Assembly: GCA_024699715.1 (NCBI GenBank)
Contig: JANPRD010000008.1
Span: forward strand, 1-64,000
Direction: 5' to 3'
DNA length: 64,000 nucleotides
Source of the DNA: Candidatus Methanophagales archaeon
GTDB taxonomy: Archaea > Halobacteriota > Syntropharchaeia > Alkanophagales > Methanospirareceae
In this document: positions 7,982 to 16,694 of the stretch, one piece after another
Layout of the letters: the number at the start of each line of letters is the position of its first letter
How positions within the stretch are numbered: the stretch's first letter is position 1
Position numbers and translations under genes: made by a program
The notes under the pieces: generated by a model
Seen by the model: the letters and a program-made list of their open reading frames with translations, nothing else
Told to the model about the DNA's origin: nothing
Database searches by the model: none

Positions 7982-9322
7982 GTGAGCGAAGTTGGGATTT
8001 TGGGAGGCGGTCTCACGGGTCTGACGCTCTGCTCTCTGCTTGAAAACGGTGAGATTTTGGAGCGAGAGTCGGAGTGTGGCGGTCTCTGCCGTTCAATAAG
8101 CGAGGACGGCTTCACATTTGACTGCGGAGGCTCTCACATTATTTTCTCAAGAGACAGAAACGCTCTGAATTTCATGCTCTCAAAGTTAAAGGATAATGTG
8201 GTGAAATGCAGGCGGAACACGAAAATTATTTACAAGGGAAGACTTGTGAAATACCCATTTGAGAACGGTTTGGCGGATTTGCCGTTGAGGGAGAATTTTG
8301 AGTGCGTTGCTTCATTCTTAGCGGCGAGAGTGAAGAGCAGGCTTCTCAACGCTCTCCGCTTTCACTGCGACGGTGGTGCAAAAAGCTTGCACGCTTGGCT
8401 ACTCGCAAACTTCGGCAGAGGCATCGCCTCAAAATATCTGATTCCGTATAACGAGAAAATTTGGAAGATTTCAGCGAAGGAAATGAGTGCCTCTTGGGTC
8501 GACGGCAGGGTCCCGAAGCCTCCTCTGCGAGATGTCTTGCGAGCTTCTCTCGGCTTCAACACCGAAGGCTACACGCATCAATTGAATTTTTACTATCCGA
8601 AACGAGGTGGCATCGCTGCACTCATTCGCAGTTTGGAGCGTGAATGCAAAGGAAGAATCGTGTGCGATTTTGAAGTCAAGGCGATTTGGCGTGAAAATGG
8701 TAAATGGTTCGTCTCAAATGGCGAAGAATGCCGAAAATATGACAAAATAGTGGCGACAATTCCCGTTTTTTCAATCGTTCATTCGCTTCAAAGGGGTGGA
8801 GAGAGCGTGCCTGCGAGCGTTCTTCGTGCGGTGAATGCCCTTGTATTCAATTCTCTCGCCACTGTCATGCTCGGTTTGGAGGGCGTGGCGGAGGAAAAGA
8901 TGTCAAACATCTCTTGGCTTTATATTCCTGACGCTGACTGCCTGCCACACAGGGTTGCGTTCCCCTCAAATTACAGCAGAGAAGTCGCCCCTGAAGGTAA
9001 AACTGCGGTGCTTGCGGAAATCACTTGCAGAGACACGACGAAAATGAGCGACGAGGAAATCATAGAACGCACCGTGAATGATTTGCATCGCAAGAAAATA
9101 TTGAGAAAAGAGGATGTATGCTTTGCGAAAGTGATGCGAACATCCCCCGCTTATATCGTTTATGATATGAATTATGAGCATAATGTGTCAGTTGTGAGGG
9201 AGTATTTGCAGCGAAAGGGAATAATTCTTGCGGGCAGGTTCGCTAAATTTGAATACATGAACATGGATGCTTGCGTGAGGAATGCGATGGAAGTGGCGAG
9301 GATGCTGAAAGAAAGATGCTAA
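7982..9322 (+). CDS. FAD-dependent oxidoreductase (protoporphyrinogen oxidase / amine oxidase-like)
   Basis: A 446-aa flavoprotein with GTG start. The N terminus holds the dinucleotide fold GILGGGLTGLTLCSLL, followed by the flavin-contacting ECGGLCRS and DCGGSHIIF. The C terminus carries the closing FAD motif around GIILAGRFAKFEY and a helix with NAMEVARML. Conserved KYLIPYNEKIWK is reminiscent of UDP-galactopyranose-mutase and protoporphyrinogen-oxidase-like enzymes of surface-glycan clusters. The substrate is not identifiable. It stands between the decayed PGF-CTERM gene and the restriction-modification genes. Confidence 0.8.
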   Translation: MSEVGILGGGLTGLTLCSLLENGEILERESECGGLCRSISEDGFTFDCGGSHIIFSRDRNALNFMLSKLKDNVVKCRRNTKIIYKGRLVKYPFENGLADLPLRENFECVASFLAARVKSRLLNALRFHCDGGAKSLHAWLLANFGRGIASKYLIPYNEKIWKISAKEMSASWVDGRVPKPPLRDVLRASLGFNTEGYTHQLNFYYPKRGGIAALIRSLERECKGRIVCDFEVKAIWRENGKWFVSNGEECRKYDKIVATIPVFSIVHSLQRGGESVPASVLRAVNALVFNSLATVMLGLEGVAEEKMSNISWLYIPDADCLPHRVAFPSNYSREVAPEGKTAVLAEITCRDTTKMSDEEIIERTVNDLHRKKILRKEDVCFAKVMRTSPAYIVYDMNYEHNVSVVREYLQRKGIILAGRFAKFEYMNMDACVRNAMEVARMLKERC

Positions 9323-9537
9323 AAGCAAGCAAATGAATATCCAATTCACCTTTTCACTTTTCCTTATTCAAATCTGCAAACTCAAAAATAGCAAACAGTT
9401 CCTCATTTCTCACCTTCATTCCTCAATCTTGACTTCGCTGGGCATTATGCTCCCTCTTTTTCCATTTTCTTCTACTGATGCAGTGGGCTTTGCGGGGAGA
9501 GACAGAAATAATTTTTATGATTCACGATAACAAAGAA

Positions 9538-10401
9538 ATGGGAGTGGCAACGAAGCAGATAACACTCGGAGGAGAGAGGCTTGAAGAGAGGGAACAGGAA
9601 GTAGCGGTGGAGAGAGAAGAGAAGAAAGAAGGAGAGGAGAAGCCCCCATTAGAAGTGACGACTTTATGGGATTATCCGAAGCAGAGTTATGGTAAAACGC
9701 CAAAAGGAGACAATAAATATCCTGGTGTGACCCCTGCTTTTGTTATTTACAACCTTATTCAGAGATATACGAAACCTTACGACTTAGTTGTTGACCCGAT
9801 GGCGGGTAGTGGAACGACCGCAGATGTCTGCAAGGAGGAAAATAGAAGATGCATCTGTTTTGATATTTCACCACCTCGTTCGGATATTATTCCGGCGGAT
9901 GCGAGGAGGATTCCGCTGAAAGATGAGACTGTTGATATGATTTTTATTGATTCTCCCTACTCTGATAACATAAAATACAACGAGCATCCTGATTGCATAG
10001 GCAAAATTTCATGCGAAGATGAGCGATTTTATGATGAACTGGAGAAGGTGATGCGAGAGTGCTACCGTATTCTCAAGCCCGGTAAGATATTGGGATGGCT
10101 AATCGGCGACCAATGGGTGAAAGGTGTATTCACGCCTGTCGGATTCAAGATTTTTGAGCGTTTATGCAAATATTTTCAACCTGTTGACATTATTTGTGTT
10201 GCCCGCAGAAATCAGACTTCAAATACACCTCTGTGGCAATACAGAGCAAGAAAGTTTAATTTCTTCCTTCGTGGCTTCAAATACCTTTTCATAATGCGAA
10301 AAGATACTGCGAGAGGAAATGCAAGGAATAGAGAAAGAAAAGAGGGAAGGAAAATTAAATGGCATCAATATGAACGGAAGAGACCCCAGAAGGCTGATTG
10401 A
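9538..10401 (+). CDS. DNA methyltransferase of a type II restriction-modification system
   Basis: An amino-methyltransferase (N4-cytosine or N6-adenine) of roughly 287 aa. Motif I is VVDPMAGSGTTADVC and the catalytic motif IV is DSPYSDN, an S in place of the commoner first P of DPPY. The block LWDYPKQSYGKTPKG before motif I resembles motif X. The order X-I-IV is seen. The first 45 residues are a charged, probably dispensable extension, and ATG 9538 or 9517 could be the start. Its 3' end overlaps the start of the partner nuclease at 10370, typical of R-M pairs. Confidence 0.85.
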   Translation: MGVATKQITLGGERLEEREQEVAVEREEKKEGEEKPPLEVTTLWDYPKQSYGKTPKGDNKYPGVTPAFVIYNLIQRYTKPYDLVVDPMAGSGTTADVCKEENRRCICFDISPPRSDIIPADARRIPLKDETVDMIFIDSPYSDNIKYNEHPDCIGKISCEDERFYDELEKVMRECYRILKPGKILGWLIGDQWVKGVFTPVGFKIFERLCKYFQPVDIICVARRNQTSNTPLWQYRARKFNFFLRGFKYLFIMRKDTARGNARNRERKEGRKIKWHQYERKRPQKAD

Positions 10402-10618
10402 AGAGCTCATAATGCGAATTAAAGAGGGGGATATAGCGCCCGAAACAGCTTGGAATGCCATTAAGAGCGCAAAAGAATATTACATAAGAAATATAAGAAA
10501 CTTCACAAATGTCAGAGATGCGGAACAATCTTGGCATAGCTACATCGGAAACAAATTTCAGGAGCTAATTTATGAAATACTGAAGCGATATGTTGAGCAA
10601 TTAAAGGAAAGAAGATGA
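10370..10618 (+). CDS. Type II restriction endonuclease, N-terminal part (BsaWI-like)
   Basis: The N-terminal 82 residues of the nuclease paired with the upstream methyltransferase. The segment reads RRLIEELIMRIKEGDIAPE, then AEQSWHSYIGNKFQELIYEIL, the N-terminal helical signature of BsaWI-type enzymes. The frame ends at TGA 10616. The neighbouring frame opens at 10605 and continues the same protein, so one extra base in the A/G-rich run at 10605-10616 separates the halves. ATG 10370 overlaps the end of the methyltransferase gene. Confidence 0.65.
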   Translation: MNGRDPRRLIEELIMRIKEGDIAPETAWNAIKSAKEYYIRNIRNFTNVRDAEQSWHSYIGNKFQELIYEILKRYVEQLKERR

Positions 10619-11090
10619 GAAATATAGGACATTATGCGTTCTTAATGCTGGAGAAGTGAGGAGAAATGATATACTTTTCAGGAAAGTTGCCGTTAGATAT
10701 GGAGATTTTCTGCTTCTTCCCGATTTAGATATTTGTATTGCGGACTGCACAGGCGATTGGGATTCTAAAATATTGTGTGTTGTGTCTTGTAAGACGAGTT
10801 TGAGGGAGAGAATTGCACAAGCATGTTATTGGAAATTGAAATTTCTCGCTTCTGATGTGACGAAACACATTAAAATATATCTTGTTACTACCGATAATGA
10901 CAAAGATTTCTTCTTAAATCGCAGGAGAAGGGAAGAATACAGCGGAAAGTCACGGAATAGAATCATTTCTGAATACGAACTTGACGGAATATATATCTTG
11001 AGAGAAGATTTTAGTGAGGAAATGGAGAGTGAGAAGGTGAAGAAATATGAAAAGATTTTCGACGATTTGAAGCGAATTTTTGGGAAGTAA
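10605..11090 (+). CDS. Type II restriction endonuclease, catalytic part (BsaWI-like)
   Basis: The remainder of the split nuclease; without frame repair a GTG at 10656 would be the first start. It contains a PD-(D/E)xK-type core: LLPDLDICIADC, then after a short beta hairpin VVSCKTSLRERIAQACYWKL, a block shared by many type II enzymes (SxKTSLRER). The C terminus is a beta/alpha region followed by a charged helix. If the frame break is real, the host keeps a methyltransferase with a dead or truncated nuclease. If it is a sequencing slip, the system is intact. The recognition sequence cannot be read from the protein. Confidence 0.7.
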   Translation, partial: RKEDEKYRTLCVLNAGEVRRNDILFRKVAVRYGDFLLLPDLDICIADCTGDWDSKILCVVSCKTSLRERIAQACYWKLKFLASDVTKHIKIYLVTTDNDKDFFLNRRRREEYSGKSRNRIISEYELDGIYILREDFSEEMESEKVKKYEKIFDDLKRIFGK

Positions 11091-11226
11091 CCCCTAATTG
11101 ACCCAACATAACCCACTTAACCAAAATTCAAAAATTTTCTATCCACTTCTCTGCGAAGCTTGTTGAAAGTATGCGTTTAAGTGTGAGAGTGCCGGGTTTT
11201 AGCGTCAGAAAAGGTCATCAGTTCCT

Positions 11227-11547
11227 GTGAAGTTTGTGTATTTTACATATATTTTCTTCATCCCGCTCATGTTTGCGCTAGATATTCTGCATATTATACA
11301 GGCGATTGGTAAAGTGCTTCACGCAAGAGGCATCACAATCTTAGGCACTTACGACAGATGGGGTAACGCAGAATCAGGCATCATGTATTTCCTTCAGCCG
11401 ATATACAGTCCGCATGACTGGATTTGCATTTTATCCGAAATTTTGAACATGTTCGGCTCGCTTGGGAATGCGAGTCTTTTGTTAACTGTGAGCATCGCCT
11501 ACGGTTTCTACGAAGAGAGGATGTTTTGGGCGTTTTCTGAGCGTTGA
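11227..11547 (+). CDS. Hypothetical membrane protein
   Basis: A 106-aa product with GTG start. Two hydrophobic segments are visible: residues about 3-22 (VYFTYIFFIPLMFALDILHI) and a weaker one near 75-92 (FGSLGNASLLLTVSIAYGF). The middle is soluble-looking with GTYDRWGNAESG. I do not recognise a family. It stands alone between the restriction genes and the eL43 operon. The 136 bases before it hold no other gene that I can see. Confidence 0.5.
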   Translation: MKFVYFTYIFFIPLMFALDILHIIQAIGKVLHARGITILGTYDRWGNAESGIMYFLQPIYSPHDWICILSEILNMFGSLGNASLLLTVSIAYGFYEERMFWAFSER

Positions 11548-11627
11548 GCGGACAGCAGCAGTAGAAGAGAGGTGTTCAGCGTTTTCGCTGCTAAAAAAAT
11601 AAAAGCGTTGAGGCGTAAGAGAGAGGC

Positions 11628-12032
11628 ATGAGCAAGAGGACGAAGAAGGTGAAATCGGCGGGTAGATTCGGACCGAGGTATGGTCGCAGAATACGGAAGG
11701 ATGTCGTTGCGATTGAGGAGAAGATGCGTCGCAAGCACAAGTGTCCGAGATGCGAGCGTCGTTCTGTGAAGCGCATAGGCACGGGCATCTGGCGCTGCTC
11801 AAAATGTGGTCTCACATTCGCAGGCGGCGCTTACCTGCCTCAAACTCCAGCAGGAATCGTCGCAGCACGGAGCGTGCGGCTCTCTTCTGAACGAGCTGAA
11901 CGAGCAGCAGCGGAGGAGGCGCATGTTTCGCCACCGAAGCCGCAGAGCGTTGAAGATTTGCAGAGCGAATCGTCAGCATCGTTGGAAGGAGAAAATGATA
12001 TGCTTCTTGCGAGAGAAAGAGAAATGGAGTGA
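11628..12032 (+). CDS. rpl37ae: Ribosomal protein eL43 (L37Ae) with C-terminal extension
   Basis: Zinc-ribbon protein of the large ribosomal subunit. The first 90 residues match the family: [24 protein letters not shown] and CSKC zinc pairs, and [11 protein letters not shown]. About 40 further residues ([20 protein letters not shown] and onward) are an acidic, low-complexity extension not usual for eL43. It heads a cluster with rpoP and pcc1, a gene order common in archaea. Confidence 0.92.
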   Translation: MSKRTKKVKSAGRFGPRYGRRIRKDVVAIEEKMRRKHKCPRCERRSVKRIGTGIWRCSKCGLTFAGGAYLPQTPAGIVAARSVRLSSERAERAAAEEAHVSPPKPQSVEDLQSESSASLEGENDMLLAREREME

Positions 12033-12089
12033 AGGGAAATGAGGTGAGAGGACGAGAGAAAAGAGGAGAAAAGGCGGAGGAGGGAGAGG

Positions 12090-12260
12090 ATGGCTTATTA
12101 CTACTGTCTGCGTTGTGGTAGAAAGGTAGAAATTGTGGGGGAGAAGGTGGTGTGTTTGCACTGCGGCAGGGAATCAAGGGGGTTAAGATGCCCCGACTGC
12201 AACTACCGAGCATTCAGAAAGGAGCGACCGAATGTGGTCAAGCGTGTGAAAGCGGTGTGA
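12090..12260 (+). CDS. rpoP: RNA polymerase subunit P (Rpb12-like)
   Basis: A 56-aa zinc-ribbon subunit of archaeal RNA polymerase. The translation starts MAYYYCLRCGRKVEIVGEK, continues with CLHCGRESRGLRCPDC and ends RPNVVKRVKAV, matching the RP-x-VVKRVKA tail of RpoP. It has three CxxC pairs instead of the usual two, from a short insertion between the second knuckle and the tail. It stops one base before the pcc1 start region, so translation is probably coupled. Confidence 0.85.
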   Translation: MAYYYCLRCGRKVEIVGEKVVCLHCGRESRGLRCPDCNYRAFRKERPNVVKRVKAV

Positions 12261-12261
12261 G

Positions 12262-12525
12262 ATGCGTTTCCAATTGGATTTTGAGATGGAAACGGAGCAT
12301 AGGAGCGATGCTGAAATCATGTTTAGTGCTTTGAAGCCAGAAGCGGAGGATGAGGCGATGCCTTCGGGGGAAGAACGACGCTATGCGGTAGAACTCTCGC
12401 AAGAAGCGAAGAAATTGGTGCTGAGCATCGTCAGTGAGGACTTGACTCGTTTGAGGGCGACGATGAACTCTTGGCTTCGCTTGCTAAAAGTCGCCTCTGA
12501 AATGATTGAACTCTCTCGGCAATAA
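12262..12525 (+). CDS. pcc1: KEOPS complex subunit Pcc1
   Basis: An 87-aa Pcc1-family protein, the dimerisation subunit of KEOPS needed for tRNA t6A modification. Family features are FSALKPE near the start, a beta strand RRYAVELSQEA, LVLSIVSEDLTRLRATMNSWLRLL (helix with the conserved LRATxNSxLR) and a final helix. The acidic loop between the first two strands is longer than usual. It follows rpoP directly. Confidence 0.85.
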   Translation: MRFQLDFEMETEHRSDAEIMFSALKPEAEDEAMPSGEERRYAVELSQEAKKLVLSIVSEDLTRLRATMNSWLRLLKVASEMIELSRQ

Positions 12526-12637
12526 GCAGGTGCGAGGCGAGTAGTGGGAATGGCTCGCTGAAAGACCGAAAAACTGAAAGAAAATAAAAAAGAAAGGAAA
12601 GAGAGAAAAAGGTGAAAAGGAAAAGAGGTGAGGGGGG

Positions 12638-12829
12638 ATGTTTCCGCTGGGAATTCTTGGAGGGATTTTAGGCTTTTTGAAGAGCCTGCCCGGACTGATT
12701 GGGTTTCTGATAGTGATTTTCGTCGTGTTGGGAATTTTGTGGCTGATGGGAAAACTTCTACCTTATATTCTGGCAATACTCGGCATTCTGATATTCATTC
12801 TTCTGATTATTCACTTCGCTCCTCTCTAA
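12638..12829 (+). CDS. Small hydrophobic membrane protein
   Basis: A 63-aa protein that is nearly all membrane-spanning: an N-terminal amphipathic/hydrophobic stretch (GILGGILGFLKSLPG) and two helices (IGFLIVIFVVLGILWLMG and ILAILGILIFILLIIHF). A strong purine-rich ribosome-binding site (GAGGTGAGGGGG) precedes ATG 12638. It stops 6 bases before rqcH. I know no family; a coupling to ribosome-associated quality control would be guesswork. Confidence 0.6.
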   Translation: MFPLGILGGILGFLKSLPGLIGFLIVIFVVLGILWLMGKLLPYILAILGILIFILLIIHFAPL

Positions 12830-12835
12830 GAGGCG

Positions 12836-14776
12836 ATGTCAGAGGTGAAAGAAGCGTTAAGTAGTGTGGATATTGCGGTTATTGTTGAGGAATTGCAGGA
12901 TTTATTGGGAGCGAAAGTGGAGAAAGTCTATCAAAGGGAGCGAGAGATTATTTTGAGATTGCATGCTCACCTTGAGGGTAAGCGACTTGAGGCGTATGGT
13001 TCTTCCGTTGACCTCGTTTTAGAGGCGGGAAGACGCATTCACCTCACGAAATACCGCATGGAGATGCCGAAGACGCCGACTTCTTTCGCAATGCTCCTCC
13101 GTAAGCACCTCAAAGGAGGCAGAATAAGAAGCATTAAACAGCGAGACTTTGACAGAATTGTTGAGATTTGCGTTGAGCGAGCTGACGGCAGGCGGACTTT
13201 GGTGCTTGAACTGCTACCTCGTGGAAATTTACTCCTCTTGGACGAGAACGGCAGAATACTTCAGCCACTGAAGCGGGAGACTTTCACAACGAGAACGCTG
13301 CTCCCTGGCAAGCTCTACGAAGCACCACCTTCAAAACTGAACCCGCTCACTGCAACGCAAGAGGACTTGCGAAAATTATTCATCGCAGCGAAGGAAGAGG
13401 CGGAGCATCGTGGAAAGCGTGGAAAGAGCAGAGAAGTCGTGAAAGTTCTCGCAACCGAGACGGGTTTAGGAGGCTTATATGCCGAAGAAGTATGCCTTCG
13501 TGCTGGTGTGGATAAGAAAAAAAGTGCGGAGATGCTTTCAGATGAAGAGATAAGAGCAATTTATGATGCAATTAGAGAAATTTTTCAGCCGATAATTGAG
13601 GGAGATATGTCAAAAATCAAGCCACATATTGTTTTTGAGGCGAATAAGGAAGGAGAAGAGGCAGAAGAGAGTGAGGAGAGGCGTGGTGGTGTTGCGGTTC
13701 AGGTTCTACCGTTTGAGTTGAGGCGGTTTGAAGGATGTGAGAAGGAATATTTCCCAACATTCAACGATGCGGTTGACGAATTTTTCATGCGTCAGACCGA
13801 GGAACGCTCGCAATTCTCATTTGAGTCGGAAATTGAGAAAATTGAGCGAATTTTGAGGGAGCAGGAGTCCGCACTGCTTAAATTCAAGCAAGAAGAGGAG
13901 GAATGCATAAGGAAAGCGGAATTAATTTACACGAGATTCAAAGAGATTGAGGATGCACTGCGGAAGCATGCTGAAGAATTGCGAAAGAAAGGCGTGAAAA
14001 AGAGGGAGATTTCATTAACTTTAAACGACGAAGGAGATGTTTTGGAGCTTAAGCTTGACCCCACACGCTCTTTGCATGAGAACGCTGCTCGCTACTACGA
14101 GCGGGCGAAGGCTCTTCGCAAGAAAAGGGAGGGCGTTGAGAAAGCTCTCGCTGCGACGAGAGCAAAATTGGAAGCGGAAAGGGAGAGAGTGGCTGCGGCA
14201 GAGGCGGAGGCGAAGGAGGCGGAAAAGGCTAAGGCTCGTGTCCTGAGGAAGAAAGTTGTGCGTGATAAGAAATGGTATGAGCGATTCAGGTGGTTCTTCA
14301 CTTCTTCAGGCTTCCTTGTCGTCGGTGGCAGAGATGCAACATCAAACGAGATTCTCGTGAAGAGGCACATGGCAAACGAGGACATTTTCTTCCACACGCA
14401 AGCGGAGGGCGCACCTGCGGTGATTTTGAAAACTGAAGGTCGCCCCGTCTCGGATGCGGATTTGGAAGAGGCAGCTCAATTCGCCGCTTCTTACTCAAGC
14501 CTCTGGAAGCTCGGCTTCTACAGCGGTGAGTGCTACTGCGTCTCCGCAACGCAGGTGAGCAAGACGCCCCCGTCGGGTGAATATTTGAGAAAAGGCGGTT
14601 TCGTTGTGCGTGGAAAACGACGCTACTTCAAAGTAGAACTCGCCCTCTGCGTCGGCATCGCTGAAGAAAAGGAGAACGGGAGGGAATGTGAGGAAGAAAG
14701 CGAGGTGGGCGAAAGCGGTAAGAGGGAGCGAGAGGAGCGAGAGGAGCGAGAGAGTGAGGAGGGAAGGGGAGAGTGA
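12836..14776 (+). CDS. rqcH: RqcH/NEMF-family ribosome quality control protein (NFACT)
   Basis: Binds 60S/50S-like subunits blocked by peptidyl-tRNA and, in the family, directs C-terminal tailing of the stalled chain. The N-terminal NFACT-N domain is clear, with the conserved FDRIV (Asp-Arg pair), then helix-hairpin-helix and coiled-coil regions (about residues 330-470), and NFACT-R (DUF814): KKWYERFRWFFTSSGFLVVG, then GRDATSNE and HMANEDIFFHTQ. The frame then enters a Glu/Arg-rich linker and stops at 14776. The normal C-terminal domain is in the next frame (see 14769-15020), so a one-base slip lies in that linker. Confidence 0.92.
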   Translation: MSEVKEALSSVDIAVIVEELQDLLGAKVEKVYQREREIILRLHAHLEGKRLEAYGSSVDLVLEAGRRIHLTKYRMEMPKTPTSFAMLLRKHLKGGRIRSIKQRDFDRIVEICVERADGRRTLVLELLPRGNLLLLDENGRILQPLKRETFTTRTLLPGKLYEAPPSKLNPLTATQEDLRKLFIAAKEEAEHRGKRGKSREVVKVLATETGLGGLYAEEVCLRAGVDKKKSAEMLSDEEIRAIYDAIREIFQPIIEGDMSKIKPHIVFEANKEGEEAEESEERRGGVAVQVLPFELRRFEGCEKEYFPTFNDAVDEFFMRQTEERSQFSFESEIEKIERILREQESALLKFKQEEEECIRKAELIYTRFKEIEDALRKHAEELRKKGVKKREISLTLNDEGDVLELKLDPTRSLHENAARYYERAKALRKKREGVEKALAATRAKLEAERERVAAAEAEAKEAEKAKARVLRKKVVRDKKWYERFRWFFTSSGFLVVGGRDATSNEILVKRHMANEDIFFHTQAEGAPAVILKTEGRPVSDADLEEAAQFAASYSSLWKLGFYSGECYCVSATQVSKTPPSGEYLRKGGFVVRGKRRYFKVELALCVGIAEEKENGRECEEESEVGESGKREREEREERESEEGRGE

Positions 14777-15020
14777 GAAGAAAAGGAGGCTGCGTTTGGT
14801 CGTGTGTCCTGTGTTGGCACTTAAGCATGGTGTGAAATTGAAGTATTGGGTGGAGGTTCAGCCCGGCGACACACGAAAGGAGGAGATTGCCCGTGCAATA
14901 AGGAAAATTCTGCTTGAGCAGGCGGAGAAGCACGGAGAAAGGGAGGAAATTGAGGAAGAGCTTTCTTTGGACAAATTACTGCAGGTGCTTCCACCTGGCA
15001 AAGCTTCAATCAAAACCTAA
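14769..15020 (+). CDS. C-terminal domain of RqcH in shifted frame
   Basis: Reads SEKKRRLRLVVCPVLALKHG, then KLKYWVEVQPGDTRKEEIAR and ends DKLLQVLPPGKASIKT. Archaeal NFACT proteins end in exactly this kind of module, with a VxPGxxKKxEIA strand-helix and a terminal LPPG. No good independent start codon or ribosome-binding site exists, supporting that it is the rqcH tail and not a separate gene. The switch happens around GGAGAGTGA at 14768-14776. Confidence 0.7.
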   Translation, partial: ESEKKRRLRLVVCPVLALKHGVKLKYWVEVQPGDTRKEEIARAIRKILLEQAEKHGEREEIEEELSLDKLLQVLPPGKASIKT

Positions 15021-15036
15021 TGAACATTTTTGTTCA
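15021..15036 (+). promoter_or_regulatory. Palindromic operator-like site ahead of trpE
   Basis: TGAACATTTTTGTTCA is a perfect inverted repeat (TGAACA, 4-base spacer, TGTTCA) immediately upstream of the trpEGD TATA box. Position fits a site for a dimeric regulator; in other methanogens TrpY recognises TGTACA-type boxes, so a TrpY-like regulator is a reasonable guess only. Confidence 0.6.
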
Positions 15037-15042
15037 TCAAAG

Positions 15043-15055
15043 TATTTATATATGC
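15043..15055 (+). promoter_or_regulatory. TATA box of the trpEGD operon
   Basis: The stretch TATTTATATATGC preceded by CAAAG looks like an archaeal BRE/TATA. It lies about 20-30 bases before the trpE ATG at 15073, so the mRNA is leaderless or nearly so. Confidence 0.6.
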
Positions 15056-15072
15056 AAAGTATATGGAGAGGT

Positions 15073-16680
15073 ATGATGCTCGTGCAGGAGTGTGAGGTGC
15101 TTTCGCTTCCGAGAGGTGTGCGTCCCGCAGAAATTTATGCTTTGCTTTCTCGTGAGTTCGGCGGTGGTGAATCCTACCTGCTTGAGTCCAGAGAAGGCGT
15201 TCCGAGAGTTGCTCGCTTCTCAATTCTCGGCTTTGACCCCGCTCTGAAGTTTTCAGTGAAAGACCGCCGCATTCAGATGAAATTCTACGACGACTCACTT
15301 CGCAAATCATTCAAGCGAAAAGAGAGCGGAGGTTCGCCGTTGAGCGTTTTGAGGGAATTTCTCGCAGAATTAAATGCGGTTGTAGTTGCGAGTCCTCGTG
15401 TCCGAAGGCTTGCTCGCTCTTCTCTCTTTCAAGACGACGCACCACCGCTTGCTGAAAGGTTCGTAGGAGGCTTCGTAGGCTACATTTCTTACGATTTTGT
15501 GAGGTATTTTGTTGATTTAGACGAAAAAAGTGAGGATGACTTGAAGCAACCGGACTGCGAGTTCCTTCTCGCAAAAAAGAACATCGTGCTTGACCACAAG
15601 GAGCAGAAGGCTTTCATTTTCCTCAACGAGTTTTGCAGCGAGGAGAACGCAGAGGCGAACTCCTCCCTCTTTCACACCACGCAAATTCTCGGGGAGGTTT
15701 TCTCGGATGTTTTGAATGGGAATGGGAGAGGAGGGGGCAGAAGTGAGAGCGGGATGCGAGAGGACGAGATTTCAAGCGAAAAGGGAAAAATTGGGCGAAT
15801 GCAAGCATCTTTCACCGCAAACATGAGCAAAGAGGAATTTGAACGCATCGTAAGAAGGGCAAAAGAATACATTCATGCGGGAGATATACTCCAAGTGGTG
15901 CTTTCACAGCGCATAGAAGCGGACTTTTACGGCGAACCTTTTGAATTTTACATGCGTTTGAGCGAGTTAAACCCCTCACCTTACATGTATTTCCTGAATT
16001 TCAAAGATAGGAAAATTGCAGGGGCTTCACCTGAAATGCTCGTTAAGGTTGATGCCTCTCGCAAATGGTTCTCAAACGCATCCGCAGACGCTGCAGTCGC
16101 AGGAAAACGGCTCGTGAGGAGTTGTCCGATTGCAGGCACACGCCGAAGAGGTCGCAACGAAGAGGAGGACAAGATGCTTGAGTCAGAAATGCTGAGCGAC
16201 GAGAAGGAGCGGGCGGAGCATTTGATGCTCGTTGACCTCGCAAGGAACGACATCGGGAAAGTCTCAAAGTTCGGAACGGTCTCTGTGCCTCGCTTCATGT
16301 ATGTTGAGAAATACTCACATGTTCAGCACATTGTTTCTGATGTTGAGGGCGAGATGCGAGAGGATAAGGATGAATTTGACGCATTAGAGGCGACATTCCC
16401 AGCAGGAACGGTCTCAGGCGCACCGAAAGTGCGAGCTATGGAGATAATAGAGGAATTAGAGCCTACGAGAAGGGGTATTTATGCGGGATGCGTTGGCTAT
16501 TTCTCATTCAACCGCTCCGCAGATACCGCAATAACAATACGAACTGCGGTATTTGAGCGTCGTGAGCGTCGCAAGATATTCATTCAGGCAGGCGCAGGAA
16601 TCGTCGCAGACTCCGTGCCTGAGCGTGAATACAAAGAGACGATGAACAAGTGTGCGGCGTTGCTCGCATGCTTATTTTAG
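15073..16680 (+). CDS. trpE: Anthranilate synthase component I
   Basis: Converts chorismate with ammonia (from TrpG) to anthranilate. The chorismate-binding core is complete: [73 protein letters not shown] and [16 protein letters not shown]. The N-terminal domain (SYLLES near residue 35) carries the usual feedback-site region. A short non-standard insert of about 12 residues sits between the LVKV strand and the PIAGTRRRG motif. Start ATG 15073 (or 15076) follows GGAGAGG. The open frame extends upstream to 14914 but through the promoter and rqcH. First gene of trpEGD. Confidence 0.94.
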   Translation: MMLVQECEVLSLPRGVRPAEIYALLSREFGGGESYLLESREGVPRVARFSILGFDPALKFSVKDRRIQMKFYDDSLRKSFKRKESGGSPLSVLREFLAELNAVVVASPRVRRLARSSLFQDDAPPLAERFVGGFVGYISYDFVRYFVDLDEKSEDDLKQPDCEFLLAKKNIVLDHKEQKAFIFLNEFCSEENAEANSSLFHTTQILGEVFSDVLNGNGRGGGRSESGMREDEISSEKGKIGRMQASFTANMSKEEFERIVRRAKEYIHAGDILQVVLSQRIEADFYGEPFEFYMRLSELNPSPYMYFLNFKDRKIAGASPEMLVKVDASRKWFSNASADAAVAGKRLVRSCPIAGTRRRGRNEEEDKMLESEMLSDEKERAEHLMLVDLARNDIGKVSKFGTVSVPRFMYVEKYSHVQHIVSDVEGEMREDKDEFDALEATFPAGTVSGAPKVRAMEIIEELEPTRRGIYAGCVGYFSFNRSADTAITIRTAVFERRERRKIFIQAGAGIVADSVPEREYKETMNKCAALLACLF

Positions 16681-16694
16681 GGGAGGTGGAGGGC

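Noticed and set aside
12628-12864. Alternative ORF overlapping the small hydrophobic protein
   Set aside because: It overlaps the rqcH start and has Arg/Ser-rich composition; the 12638-12829 frame has a clear membrane-protein pattern and a better ribosome-binding site.
14688-15020. Independent small gene after rqcH
   Set aside because: The product matches the missing C-terminal module of NFACT proteins and lacks its own start signals.
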